Shown piece after piece: positions 33,271 through 45,105 of a stretch of DNA of 64,000 nucleotides (position 1 is the stretch's first letter; each line of letters starts with the position of its first letter). Position numbers and translations under genes: made by a program. Source of the DNA: Cyathus striatus (lineage: Eukaryota; Basidiomycota; Agaricomycetes; Agaricales; Nidulariaceae); NCBI GenBank assembly GCA_025738555.1, contig JAOVFP010000005.1, forward strand, positions 2,976,001-3,040,000, read 5' to 3'. Below the pieces are notes generated by a model. It saw only the letters and a list, made by a program, of their open reading frames with translations. It ran no database searches and was not told where the DNA came from.

Positions 33271-34859
33271 TAGGTAAGGTAAGGAAGTCCAGGGAAGTCC
33301 CCCAGTATCCTTGGTTGCGAGAAGGTACGTTTCGGGATATTGTTGCGTCGGAGAAGCGGTGCGCTGACACCAACATTTTTAGCGCTAGGTGGTATGAGTG
33401 TTGCGTCATGTTCAGGAGTTCTCCTGCGACTCCGAGATGATCAGACTTGTCGTTTACAGCAACACGTGATGGGATTGGTAGTGCAAGCATATATCAGGCA
33501 TTGTTCCCTGTAGTGTCCCTTGTTGGGGTGGTAGCTTTTGCTGAGAACAATAAGTACTCGCTAGTGGACAAAAGGCGAAGAAGTCACTAACTTCTGCATA
33601 GGGGCCTGCAGTCCAACGATGGTAATATTGCAGTAACGTCGATCAGAGGGCTTGTAGGGTGGAAAGGAAGCTGAGTCGGTACCACCATCACTGTTGGTGC
33701 CGAATACGCTCTGATATACATAATTCAAGAGCCAGAGGCTTACCCTCTTGCGCCTTTGTCCTAATGTGCAACAAAGTACGTCGACAACATATTGACCACA
33801 GGCTAGTCCTACGCTATTCCCTGCGTGGTGTTTCCCTATTGAGGCGGTATGCACTGCGATCTAGGCTGGCCACCAAAACGACCTTTTGGAAAAAGCCATG
33901 TCGACATCAAATCAGTCCACTACATTTATTCCCTGCGTCAGACACCCGTGGAGCAACGGCATCTGTAGTCAAACGCGGTATGTAGCAGACAAAACCACGA
34001 TACGCAGCCCAAGGACCTCGAGTCGAGGGAGTACCCGAGATGATATATGCAAGAAGTCCAAGAATAGACCCAAGAAAGAATGCATGAATCGAAAGTGTGT
34101 GCCAGCGATATCGATAATTCACAGACCGACACAACGTAAGCGAAAGACTCCTGAACACGTAGTGCCTTGAATGAATGAATGATAATCATAGCAGTGGCAA
34201 CCTGTACAGCCAGGCAGGATTCTTGAGTGAATCCAGGTACTATATATAGGATGACAATCTGACGTTCCCGAGCACAAGAATGGAGGCCCCGAAGTGGGGG
34301 ATGTGACGCGTCCCAAAGGGTGCGTGGAGTGCTCCAGAATGTGTGGGTTGGACAGGATGACTTAGGTATGGGACATTTCGCGGGAGTCTGCAGACGAAAA
34401 ACAGCTATCACTGTGTTCTTTGATTAATTCATATATTTCATCTATAATGTATCACGAAATGTTCATAAATGTGATATCAATAAGGTAGTTATCGCACATA
34501 CAAAAAGAAAATATCCGAAATATCCGAACTGGCCTCGGAAAACATAGAAAAATTTGTTGAATGGGTAGAAGAGGGCAAGAGGATGAATTTGGGGGATTTT
34601 CCCACGGTTTGAAAGAGTTATATCGATGGAAATGAACTGTGACAGTTTCTTCCTCGTTCCACCCGTCACTGGTCGTCACGAAATTGTCACTCGCCGCCCT
34701 CACAAAGCATTCGCGCAGGTCACAGCGATAACCAACGCCCTGTCCAGCGTCCTCGCTCGCCGTCCAGCACAGCGAGCGCCCCCTGAAATAACCATTACTG
34801 CAATCATCCCCTATACAGCCATCGTCTGAAAAGAACTGAATTCGTAAGCCACTGAATAC
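33271..34859. other. no recognisable gene; promoter side of the Gln/Pro-rich gene
   Basis: No coding sequence or RNA gene was supported. The last few hundred bases should hold the promoter of the gene starting at 34860. Confidence 0.4.
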
Positions 34860-36086
34860 ATGAACTCACCTGGAGTCCAGCAAAGCCCCGCCTCATCCTC
34901 TCGCAAGCGACCCCGCGAGGACGAGACTGACGCACAAAGGACCAAGCGCGAAAAGGCCGCAGAACGTCAAAGAAGAAAGAGAGAAAAAGATAGAAACAGT
35001 GTTGGTCTCAGTATGATACAAGGTTACGCGGCAGCCGCTGGTATTTCTTCTGCATCTGCAGCCACATCCAATCTACCCGACGGAGAGAACGAGAACGGTC
35101 AACCCCCTCAACAACAACAAGAACTACAACAGCAACAACAACAACAGCCAGGTCCTCCGCAACCACAACAGGAGTACCAGCATTCACCACAACAACCGCA
35201 GCAGCAGCCTCCTCCTCAACAACAGATTCAGCATCAGCAACCTCCGCCGCCGCAGCAAGAGATGACGCCAGAGGAGCACGCAAGGAGGGAGCGTGTGAGA
35301 GCCGCAGCTCGCGAACGACAGCGCAAACACCGTGCACAGGTAAAGCAGCGCAAGATGCGCGAGCTGGGGATGGATATGGGTAACGAGGTCGCCTCTGCTC
35401 CGCCCGCCACCGGACAGGATCCTGCTATGGCTGACATGTACCGTCTGCCTGAGGGGTACTCGCTGATACCCCCGCACGAAATGCAGATGGTTCCACCACC
35501 GGATGGACAGGGACCTCCGACGCATTTTCCTCAACCTCTCACTCCCGCACAAGCATTCGCCAGCACACTCCTGTTATCTTTCAGCTGTGCGCCCGTGCTC
35601 AAAGGGCATCTCTTACGAACGCTGAATATGAGTAACGAAGAGCTGGCTTCGCTGGAGCCGTACATCGCAGAAGCTTGGGATCGGTGGGATAATGATGTAA
35701 GTCCTTTGTCTTGCTTTTCACATTTTTTTCTTAGTAAAACACAGAGCATACAGCGTCGGAGGCGCTTCTCGGATGGCAAGCCCCCACCCTCAGCGTCAGC
35801 TCCTCCCGGAGGAAACGGCAACCCTGGCCCACCAGGAACACCAGCACCTCCCCCACCACCCTTTCCCATCCTCACTGACCTCCCATACGACCCTAACCAA
35901 GTAACAAACGAATTCAGACAACGATTCGGGCGGGCGGTGGAGATGCCTCCTCCCTTTCCATTCTCACAAGAAGCGGCTGCAGCTGCTGTCGCCGCTGCCG
36001 GAACACCCAGCAGTGCTAGTGGCTCAGGGGACAGTGTAGATCCTAATCTAGGTGCAGGGCAGAGCGGGGGACAGAAGAGCAGGTGA
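34860..36086 (+). CDS. Gln/Pro-rich protein with two basic regions, possible transcription regulator
   Basis: The frame holds a likely 57-base intron (35697-35753, GTAAGT...TACAG) whose removal keeps frame, giving about 389 aa. The N-terminus has a basic block (KREKAAERQRRKREKDR, about residues 30-46). A run of Gln and Pro follows (about 75-130), and then a second basic, helix-prone block with RERVRAAARERQRKHRAQVK and KMRELG. The middle carries a short folded segment (AFASTLLLSFSCAPVLKGHLL). The C-terminal part has poly-Pro, the FRQRFGRAVEMPPPFPF segment and Ala/Ser-rich ends. The basic blocks resemble bZIP-type DNA contacts but no leucine heptads follow clearly. I infer a nuclear protein. 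The 3' end could include a further splice at CAG|GTGAGC (36082), which would stop at once. Confidence 0.7.
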   Translation: MNSPGVQQSPASSSRKRPREDETDAQRTKREKAAERQRRKREKDRNSVGLSMIQGYAAAAGISSASAATSNLPDGENENGQPPQQQQELQQQQQQQPGPPQPQQEYQHSPQQPQQQPPPQQQIQHQQPPPPQQEMTPEEHARRERVRAAARERQRKHRAQVKQRKMRELGMDMGNEVASAPPATGQDPAMADMYRLPEGYSLIPPHEMQMVPPPDGQGPPTHFPQPLTPAQAFASTLLLSFSCAPVLKGHLLRTLNMSNEELASLEPYIAEAWDRWDNDVSPLSCFSHFFLSKTQSIQRRRRFSDGKPPPSASAPPGGNGNPGPPGTPAPPPPPFPILTDLPYDPNQVTNEFRQRFGRAVEMPPPFPFSQEAAAAAVAAAGTPSSASGSGDSVDPNLGAGQSGGQKSR

Positions 36087-37067
36087 GCACTTTCGCTTAC
36101 GTGTTGTGGGTGGGGAGTTTGATACATTTGTACAGCTAAAGGCCCAAACCGAAACAACGTACGAAGAAGAAAGGATTGAGAGCGCTATTTGATGTATTGG
36201 TTCGTACCCAGCCGCCCCCGTCCCCGCCTCCCCCCACCATGGACAATTCACTTTCGTTCACGTCATGACGCCAAAATTATGCCGCCTCACCTCATCCTAG
36301 TCACTCAGGTCTATCCATACGATACCCTGCACGCTCCTTTAATCTCGCCCCATAAATTCGTCTCCTTATAGCCTTTATCTCTTCCACCACTTGTATTGCG
36401 TAATAGTAGTCTACCGTATCCGTATCGTACAATACTTGTTCTCTATCACAGTTAGGTAATTCTAGCTTTCCTCTCTGGGTATGTGATGTGTGACAACGAG
36501 AATAGGTCCGACGCCGGTGTCGAATGGGGAAAGGTGTATGTTATTAAAATGCTCCTATGTGAAGGCTATCTTTATCTTGTTTATGGACATTGGGGCATCG
36601 CGGGTGTATCCATGTTCATCACCGAGATCGACGATGGGACGTCCCGGTGTAAATTAATTGGCCATAGGAGGAAGGCGCCTGCAATGGATTATCAATGGAC
36701 GGCGGCTGGTGTAGCGCCTTACCCCGCCGCTGCATACTCTAGGAGTTCGGGGACTATTGCCTCCCCGTTGCTCTGGGGTTGATCTCCGTCCTCGTGATGA
36801 TCCCTTTGCGACTTCCTAGGAAGTATCAATCTTCGAACGCGAGAACCACGCATACCGTCGTCACTTCAACCCGAAGCCTCAGAGGACCCTACGAACAGGT
36901 ACATCGGCAAACTGAGACCTCTTGATACCATTGCGAAGTAGAATACAATCCAAAATCCCGTAATGCCTGCATAAGCAGACTGCGGAAGTCCATCTACAAT
37001 ACCATGTAGAGGACACGTATACACCAACAAAGTAGCTCCATCAGTAATCCCAAGAGATTCTAGACAG
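36087..37067. other. no recognisable gene
   Basis: 3' region of the Gln/Pro-rich gene followed by sequence with short open frames only (for example 36483-36782). No domain seen. Confidence 0.4.
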
Positions 37068-37951
37068 TACCTCCTTTTGGGGAGTACAGTCCTCCTGCTG
37101 TCGGTCAGCCACAGAAACGTCGATTTAGAAACTAGCTCACAGCTATCAAGGGCTATGTATACCGTAACTTCTTCTGTGCGAAACTATTACAAGGGCAAGA
37201 GGACCTTTACAGCAGAATGAGAAAATCGCATGGGAAGCCGGGATGCTTTTCGATGCGCGGAGAGGATTGGCTTAGAACACGGGACGCAGTTTAGATAGAA
37301 GGCTGACCACGAGGCGATCGAGGTTTGAGACCAAGTTGGATTGTGTTGTGGTATGTTCTAAATTAACACCCCTAGACACCGTATGTAGATGCGCATATGC
37401 AGAGAGCTCGATGCCATTGGTTGTATTATGAAGTCGTTCCCAGCTTCGCCGGTGCAGAAGTTTTGTAAGAATGATAAGATAGACCAAAGGTGGGCAGGTA
37501 TCTGGAATGGAAGTGAAACCTGAAAGAATTTCGACTGTGGATTCCCTTCTTATGGCACGCGAATAGTCGCGCGAGCATTGGAGATGACTTCGAACGTTTG
37601 CGTGAGGTTTCAGTTGGATTGCTTGAAGTTCATTATCATGAGACCAGTGTGTGTGTATCAAATGAAATATGTGGCGTGGAAAGTTTATTAAGAAGACTTC
37701 ACGCGATGTTGCTGCATTGATTAACGCACGGTGTTCTGTGCTGGACCGTGGATCTCGAACATCATACAAGGCTCACGCTGAGATTTCAATGCTGTACGAA
37801 CGAATCGTAAGCCAATCGTAAGCTTGTCGTAAGCACGAGGTAACTGTGAATTAGTGAGATATGCCAAGTACATGAACGGATGTAACGTACGAAGCTTACT
37901 ACTTTGAAAGTTTTTATGCAGCACCGCCGCAGTGAGTGGGGCATGGTTGCT
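37068..37951. repeat. duplicated segment, copy 1 (upstream of first NmrA-like gene)
   Basis: Matches 47001-47830 in the same orientation. Shared landmarks in order are TACCTCCTTTTGGG, GGGCTATGTATACCGTA, ATGGGAAGCC, GACGCAGTTTAGATAGAAG and GCAGTGAG. Indels are common. No gene is convincing in either copy, although short minus-strand frames exist in both. It lies at similar relative position before the first and third NmrA-like genes. Confidence 0.75.
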
Positions 37952-38505
37952 GCATGGTTGTTGTCAAGTTTGTCGTTGGTGACGGGCGCTGCAGTATACT
38001 TAGTAAGCGCAGCTAGCTACACCGCCACTAGCGCTCTTAATTTGTTTGACGGTGCTTAAAGAATAAAACGCCGACCGAACCAAAGGCAATGCAGTGCTAA
38101 CTTTTCGAATTGATTATTGCAACATTACTTATTTCTTAGATTCATGCACACGACGCTGAGAAACATATTCTCAATATCTACTCGAAAATGTGGCTAGACA
38201 AACTCAATGCGCGCTGAATTAAGTCGAGCACCACTCACGTAGAACAGGCTGTGGTAGGTCTTCTAAAAGGTACCTGAATCTCGAAGGCAACACAGTGCCT
38301 CCCGGGACCCGCAAGTCATAAAAAAAGGGGACACCAGTCCGTTCAACGCGCTTCTATATTGACAGTAAACTATTTACCTATGATAACCTCGGTCACCGAT
38401 ATTGATCTAGAAAAAATCATATGGCATCGAGCTTGCGTTGAACATACTTATAACAGTGACGTCGTATGGGCAGAAAACAAAAAAAACAACGCCCATTCTT
38501 CTTCA
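37952..38505 (+). promoter_or_regulatory. upstream region of NmrA-like gene 1
   Basis: The last 70 bases resemble the equivalent stretch before NmrA-like gene 2 (ACTTATAACAG, GTATGG.CAG, then the ATG). No defined TATA box. Confidence 0.4.
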
Positions 38506-39467
38506 ATGTCCTTTGCCACATCTTTCAACGTGCTAACTATTGGAGGGTCACGAAACGTTGGCTACTATGCTAGCCTTCGTTTACTTGGTTCGTGAAGTTA
38601 TTTTGTATGGATAGCACCCGTAACTTATAATTGTTATACCTATTACCAGCTGCTGGGGCAACAATCACATTTCTATTGCGAAACCCAGCGGTGCTCGACT
38701 TTGACATAGAAATCCAGACATACGTTAAAAATGGGAAGGCCTTTCTTATCAAAGGCGACGCCCTTATAAAGTCTGATGTCGAACACGCATGGGAAGAGGC
38801 TAAAAACAACGGTGCCAAGGATCTTGACTTGTTGCTTTTTACCGTAGGTTAGTCCTCTTTTCTCTGACCACTGTTATTTATAACTGATACGGATGTCTAA
38901 TTCATAGGGGGAACACCTATGTTCACTTTAGCAAAAGGAGCCGTTATAAGTCCTCCAAACCTAGTGACTCAGTCGTTACTCAACGTCCTCTGCACTATGC
39001 CCCGAACCACCCCACAGCCACGCATCATCGTCATCTCAGCAATAGGTACAACACACGCATCGCGCTCCGAGCTCCCATTTGCTCTGAAACCAGTGTACAA
39101 CTTTATGTTATCAGAACCACTCAAAGACAAACTCGGTGTCGAGCGCGCTCTAGCCCATGTTGCCGGGTGGGCATGGAGGCATGAAGAGCCAAACGAAGAC
39201 ATCATTGGTGGTGCCGACTGGAAAAATCTCGAAGGACTTCCCAGACGAGGAGAAGTAAAAAGAATTCTTCTAGTACGACCAGCGATATATACGGATGGAG
39301 AATGTTTGGCGGAGAATGAAGGGGAGGATGGAAAGGCGTACAGGATTTCCGAGCAGGACATTAGTGGATGGTCAATTTCACGAAAGGATGTGGCGTATTT
39401 TGTAGTCGATGCTGTGTTGAATCGATGGTATGAGTTTGAGAACAAATGCGTTTCTATTGCATACTAA
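38506..39467 (+). CDS. NmrA-like NAD(P)-binding protein, copy 1
   Basis: Exons 38506-38587, 38650-38847 and 38908-39467 give 279 aa. The start at 38506 is chosen because the paralogues begin at the same point; an in-frame ATG at 38359 has no support from them. The Rossmann glycine motif is NVLTIGGSRNVGYYASLRLL at the N-terminus, followed by ATITFLLRN, DLLLFTVGGTP, PRIIVISAIGTT and a C-terminal ISRKDVAYFVVDAVLNRW. This is an atypical short-chain dehydrogenase/NmrA-like fold; the substrate or sensor role is unknown. The genes are copies of one another with intron positions exactly conserved (middle exon 198 bases in all four). Closest to copy 2. Confidence 0.85.
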
Positions 39468-40691
39468 TTCTAGGACATTTTTGGACACTTCGGTACATAG
39501 TAATACTTATAATTTTAAATTATTCTTCCCGACTTGACGGCAACTTGATGGATCACGCCAAGATCACGTCGAGACTCGAGACCTATGTATGGATGAGAAG
39601 CGTGGGAAGTGAGCAAGATGCGTTGGTAATATTTGTCTGGGGCTTCCGTCGTCCGCACCCACGGAACCACGGCCCACCGTCCCGGCAACTTAGTGTACTA
39701 TGGTAATAAGCGACTCATTGTTCACCGCGATTGGTAAAAACTTGTCTTTGCTAGACGTAATACCGTACTGAACATAAGACGCATCGCTCATGTATTGTAC
39801 GATCGTCGTACCACATTGAGGGACAACTTAAGTTTTACCAGCAAGTATTCTAATTATTGATATGTGAAGTTATCGGGAGGCATGAAGGAGCATCTTCACT
39901 GTGACAAACAAATGTTTAATAAGTTATCATATCTCCCCTGGTAAGAGAGTAGCTTTACCCGACAGTCCATGAATGGAGAATTACAATGCGTGTTTCATGC
40001 TCCTATGCGAATGATACAGTGAATGATACAAATACTCAGTGACAACTCCGAATGCGATATTACAAGAATGATCCCCCCTGTCACCACAGCAAACATCCGC
40101 CTTCATCTTTAGAGCTTCGCAATACAACCCACCAGCATACCATCGGACCCCAGCTCCATGCCACCAAAATTGCCGCCATAGTAAGCACCAGGTGCAGCAA
40201 CTCCCGTCAAGGCCTCAAAACTACCACCGTTCACATACATTGGCATTGAAATGGAAGCGGGCTGTAATAGGACGGGCGGTAGGGGCGGCAGTGCTCTGAC
40301 CATAATGCTTTGGGCCGGTGGAACAGGATGCGAATGTACGAATGTACGGAGCAACCATAGGGCCTGGCAGATTGTTGCTCTCAGCTGTGAGACTAAACCC
40401 ATCAGATTTGGCAGATATGCACGGGTACAGCAGCCTGTGTAGGAAGGGTCTTGTACGGATCACCGACTAGTAACATTGATGTTGCCATAAGAAGCACCGG
40501 CGCTGACAAGACCTGAATACTCCCAGCGGTTGTAGTAGGAGATATGGTGCTCGTCGAGAGCGGCGGTAGGCTGAGAAGGAACATATGAGAAGACAGTGGA
40601 AATGTCCAAAGGATCTAAATCTTGTTGGCCACCTCAGCCACTCAGTGCCACATTATTTTCCTGCCGAACAGGTCCCAAAGTGGGAGCACCA
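39468..40691. other. no confident gene; possible decayed 3' exons of the locus at 41 kb
   Basis: On the minus strand, 40109-40620 has coding-like stretches in more than one frame (for example AALDEHHISYYNRWEYSGLV and the Gly-rich APGAYYGGNFGGMELGSDGM), broken by stops. I could not join them into one model. Confidence 0.3.
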
Positions 40692-40991
40692 TCATATGGG
40701 ACATACCCCATATATGACCACTAGGTTATCCTCGGTACCTTGTAAAAGAAAGGTGTCATATACCCGGTGTCCATGCCTTTTCAACCATTCTTTATGATGC
40801 AGGCGTACGTATAGTTCATAGCCAAACAAAACTATGTGGCCCCCTGCATAAAGTCTTTTCATGGTCGGCATATGGTGTCCGACATTTTTAAATCCTATTG
40901 GGAGGAGATCAAACACTCCTCCCCCCGGCTCACGCTTTGCAATTGCGTTATTACCGAAGTAGAACTGACCGCCGGGCCTAGGGGTAGACAT
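40692..40991 (-). CDS. unrecognised small protein, second frame of the 41-kb locus
   Basis: 99 codons from an ATG at 40991 (MSTPRPGGQFYFGNNAIAK), with aromatic and basic residues evenly spread (LYAGGHIVLFGYELYVRLH, LKRHGHRVYDTFLLQG). The composition looks coding. It has no motif I can name. Its ATG overlaps the stop of the preceding frame as TGATG. A GTATGT near its end could be a splice donor leading toward 40600. Alternatively it is a downstream exon of the preceding frame. Confidence 0.4.
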   Translation of the reverse strand: MSTPRPGGQFYFGNNAIAKREPGGGVFDLLPIGFKNVGHHMPTMKRLYAGGHIVLFGYELYVRLHHKEWLKRHGHRVYDTFLLQGTEDNLVVIYGVCPI

Positions 40992-41679
40992 CAGCACAAG
41001 AATACTTGGGAATAAATAAAAACAACACACTGAACGGTAAGGTGTTGGTTATAATTCAATCCCTGCACGTGCAGGCAAAGATTGAAAGTATGGGGATCGG
41101 TGGGAGAATGGCTTGACAAAGTTTGAAGCATCACCCGTTCAAGCTGTTGGAGGTATACTATCAGTCACAGGTACAAAAAGATAGCGACGAATCTCTCACC
41201 AATGTTTGTTGCCTAATACGGCGGGCTCTTTCAACTTGCGGATTTACAAGTAGAGGCGCTCCTAGGACGTCATTTACTTTTGCCCGCCCCTTGCCCTTCC
41301 CTCCAGTATTGGTATTAAACTGATTGAAGGAAGCACCCCTCAACTTCCCCTGGGTGAGGGATCGGACCGTTTTTGGAATTACGGATATTGTTGGACCGGG
41401 TGCTTGAAGGGTACCAGCAACATCAGTTGATGCCACTGGTGTGGCCGACCATGAATCCGACAGATAAGTGGATGAAGAGGGTGGGTGGGGTGGGTGGGCC
41501 CGATATGATGAGGTTGATGCCACTGGTGTGGCTGACGGTGATGCCCAGGGTGAAGTAGATGGATGGGGCATGTAGGGTGAAAATGCCACCGGGCGTGAAG
41601 AAGATGAAGAGCTCTCGTTGCTCTCAGGATAGTTGTATGCGGACATGATACAGGTATGAGGAGTTGGGGAGTGGTTCAA
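40991..41679 (-). CDS. unrecognised Ser/Pro-rich protein
   Basis: Two exons, 41679-41200 and 41143-40991, join in phase over a 56-base intron and end at TGA 40993-40991, about 210 aa. An alternative start is ATG 41646 (MSAYNYPES). The N-terminal half is Ser/Pro rich with a repeated SATPVAST. A central basic stretch reads GKLRGASFNQFNTNTGGKGK, and a charged helix VERARRIRQQTLLERVML follows. No domain recognised. Probably disordered. Confidence 0.45.
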
Positions 41680-43922
41680 GGGGTTTGGGGAGAATGTGGT
41701 AGTGGTTGGAATTGTGGGAGCAGCCTGAGCGAGCAGAGAGGGGTTTTATATGGCCTCGGCTAGGTAACACAGACGCGTTCGTGTTCCCGTGACTGCGAAC
41801 CTCTACGTCAAGTCGGACACTGGTGTGGTCAAAGTTTGGGCAAAATCAATAAACAATGAACCTCACAACATAATTGTACACTGTGCCGTTATATAGGTGG
41901 CATGGCAATACACCAATGTAACCAGTAGGCCTATAGGTAAAATCAGGTCCGTCAGTAATGTTCTTCTGTAATAATGCACCCTCAACTTACCTTACAGCAC
42001 GAACATGCCAAGTTTATTCAATTTTACATCTTTACCGGAACCCTTCAGTGGTGAGTTGGTGACTAGAGTATATACAGTCTAATGCTCCATCATGTAGGTG
42101 GCATAACCATAACATCGTATGAGGACCACGATCATTAGGTTTCTGCTATCGACACCAGAAAAACGTTAAGTTAGAAGGACAGCATTCTTCTTTACAGGCG
42201 ATTCTTACAGGTTGAACTGCGTACTCGCGGGTGGCATATATACAAAGGTTGCGTATCCTAGATTCCTACAGGTGAAATTCGATACCTCAGCAAGGCCCAC
42301 CTACAATAGGGAGTCTACACCTTACCTTACAGCGTACGCAGATCCGGTTTTTCAATTTGAAAACTTAGAGCGAAACCTCTTCAGCGAGACGAAGTCAACG
42401 AGAACAGTCTCAGCTTCCGCGCGCACGAAAGGTACCCAAGCCTCATCACTGTCTATGCTCGCAGGAATTCACCCAGTGGAACATCCACGACGACCAGGGT
42501 GGAGATTTACAGTATATAAGGCGTTGAACTGCCCGGTACTTATGCTTCGACGCGACACTGGGGCATGCATCAATTTCCCAACAAAGTGGCATTAACATCG
42601 ACTCTTTCTCAACTCACCGCCTTTTCATTGCTGTAGATAGCTCCTCGACTCAGACTAATCTCAATTGTCTTATTTTCAACATTTAAGGCTTAGCTTACGA
42701 GCCAGGAAGTGCTTTCCTATATGCCACCGCGGTACATCTTAGTGCATTCCAAATATGGATCGGCTAAAAACATACCGAATTGGGATTCCTTTTACATTTC
42801 ACAGTAATCACATCGTTACGTTGCCAGCGAGCACCGTTTGCCAGACATTATTTCGCTCATAACCTAATGAAATTCTGAGTTTAATAGCCTAGAAAAAGTG
42901 GGCAAACGTGAAAACTCACCTTTCTGCTAAATTTACGCCTTCCTGAGGCTTTTCTCGGGACTCGGTCTTGGTACGCCGCCTGGTATACTCGCTGAATGTT
43001 TTGCGGGAGTTGAAGCGATGATGGGCTCCATATCGATTCTGCCTATCAGACTAAACTGGACCGTCACATTGCCTCTTTGGTATAGTGCAAGCACTGGGAC
43101 ATGCGCCCTCACGAGGGTTGGCCACTGGCGATTGACTGGCGAGGCCCGACTCCCGAGGGTACCAATTTTAACGATGTTGGTGACTGTTGTTCAATAGCTT
43201 TAGCTTTTGATCAAAAGAACGCTTGCTTGAAGGACGAATGTTAACGCGAACGTTTGAACTTACGCTGTACATACTGCAACAAGGCGACAGTTTGCATTCT
43301 GGCGATTCTCGGGCTATACAAACGACTGGCTATATTTTAAGTTATATACTCGGAACCCGACACTTGCAATGTTCCTCACTCGTTCTCTGAAATCTTACTC
43401 TGCAATATCTTCTTACGCCTTCGAAGTCGTTGGTCAAGATCTGAGAGCAAAGCTGCTCCTTGAAAGAGTTTACTTATTTTGACACGACCACCTCGATAAC
43501 TCTTTTTACTAGCCAACCGAGCCCTAGTACACCGTAGCCATGGACCCTTATGGAAAACTGCCACAACTCTACAACCGGAGGGATGCGACTTCATCGTCTA
43601 CAGCCCCACTACTACACGCCATGATGCATCTATTGAACAGACGTGGCTATGAAGGCTAATCGAGCGACCTTGTACCTCCAGAAGTAAGAAATACTACATA
43701 TTAATTTGTGGCCGTGGTGTATGGTGGCCAATGATGGAACTGTTTTATAAGGGAAACATGGAGAGTGATATGGGTATGTCGATGTATTGTTTGTTCATTT
43801 ACTTCTAGTACTAACCATTCCCTCAGGCGGTGGTAGAAACTAAAGCAAACCGACCATAGAAACTTGAATCCTTCATCGCGTCACGACTATAGCACCCTCC
43901 CTCGGTATCACGCTCATACAGT
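41680..43922. other. no confident gene; weak repeated motif
   Basis: TAGGTGGCAT recurs at 41896 and 42095, with CGGGTGGCAT at 42229, and CTTACCTTACAGC at about 41987 and 42322, so a degenerate direct repeat may lie at 41890-42340. A 127-codon plus frame at 42212-42595 has no recognisable domain. Nothing else is supported. Confidence 0.35.
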
Positions 43923-44520
43923 ATGGCGCAGGACATCCTCGTGATTGGTGGTTCGCTGAACATCGTGCACCAAGGTGTACTACTGGTCTCATGCCGCTAG
44001 GTAAGCACCTCTCGCACATTAGCCGTTTCTACCCCACTAATTATTCATCTACCAGACCTTGGTCACAAAGCCACCACTCGCTGTCTGTCTTTGACGACAG
44101 TATCACGGTCGAAAGGCACACAGGAGAAGAAAGGTCAATCTCATAAGGAGACTCGTTGCTTTGTCTTCATATGGCGGGAGCTTCTGCGCGCGCCCCGTCG
44201 ACGTGTTGCTATTCATAGTAGGATTTAGAGCCATCGCTAGCGTTACCCACCTTGACCACCCCAACTGCCGGCAGAAACCCCACCTTTCCACCTCTCAAAA
44301 CCTCCCACCAACCTGAACACAATCCACCCACATCGTCCTCACCTTACCCCACCAATTGCACTATCCACCGGGCACAGGTCCCTCCTTCCTCCCTTTTGTC
44401 GGCCCTCCAAGTTATTCTATGCATTTCCCTAGTGTTGAAAGTGAATTACATCGAATGGGGTTTACTGATCTGGGAGCCGGATGCGAAGGAAGAGCCTGAG
44501 AGGAGGTTATGGAGATGATG
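43923..44520 (+). pseudogene. decayed fifth NmrA-like copy
   Basis: From ATG 43923 the frame reads MAQDILVIGGSLNIV, clearly like the NVLAIGGSRNIG start of the intact copies. A stop follows after about 25 codons, exactly where the paralogues have their first intron, and a GTAAGC donor is there. After a CTACCAG acceptor the next block contains LSVFDDSITVERHTG, comparable to PSVFDGDADVQKYVRKG in the intact genes, but the frame is shifted. Later, TPTF and PPTNL fragments resemble the third exon start. It is much more diverged than the four intact genes, so it may come from a different subfamily. Confidence 0.55.
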
Positions 44521-45105
44521 ATTCGTCGAATCCACAAACCACACTAGGCGACAGGCTTCAGCTCCTCCCGGTACTGCAGAAGCTGCGTAGGGTTGGGAGA
44601 GTGGACAATCGAGGTCAGATAGTACGTGGTTCATTGTTATGGCCCTTCTCCAACATTTGGCCATTTTCGTCATTCATGCACATATCAAGAAGCACCTTCC
44701 AATACCTCTTCATAAATATAATTCGTCAATATGCCATGTGCTCCACTTCTACAGAACTGGGCGGCAAACTTGTACGTCGTTCTCGGAGACAACCAGTGTT
44801 GCAGCCTCCCGCTGGGACCAGCAGGCCGCTGCGGCTCCACAGACAATAAACAAATTGAAGCCCATTCAATTCGCTTGGACATTCATAATCAACTGATTGC
44901 CTATGATAACCTTACCCACTTTCGGAAGCAGCACCGAGGCAGCGTCGTAGTCTCCCCGCAGCCTGCACTTCATTTCCGTTTGCTCATTTCCAATTTTGAC
45001 GACCTCGCTCACTGATACCAATCTATGATTTGATAACCATATAACGTCGAACACACTTATAACAGGCCGCATTGTATGGACAGTGAACCAGAAAGCAATT
45101 CCAAA
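44521..45105. other. upstream region of NmrA-like gene 2, no gene
   Basis: The last 90 bases resemble the region before NmrA-like gene 1. Nothing else recognised. Confidence 0.4.

Noticed and set aside
35008..35552. Antisense frames opposite the Gln/Pro-rich gene
   Set aside because: They are the complementary reading of CAG/CAA and CCN runs and have biased, domain-free translations.
38359..38505. Upstream extension of NmrA-like gene 1 to ATG 38359
   Set aside because: The 49 extra residues have no counterpart in the three intact paralogues, which all start at the equivalent of 38506.
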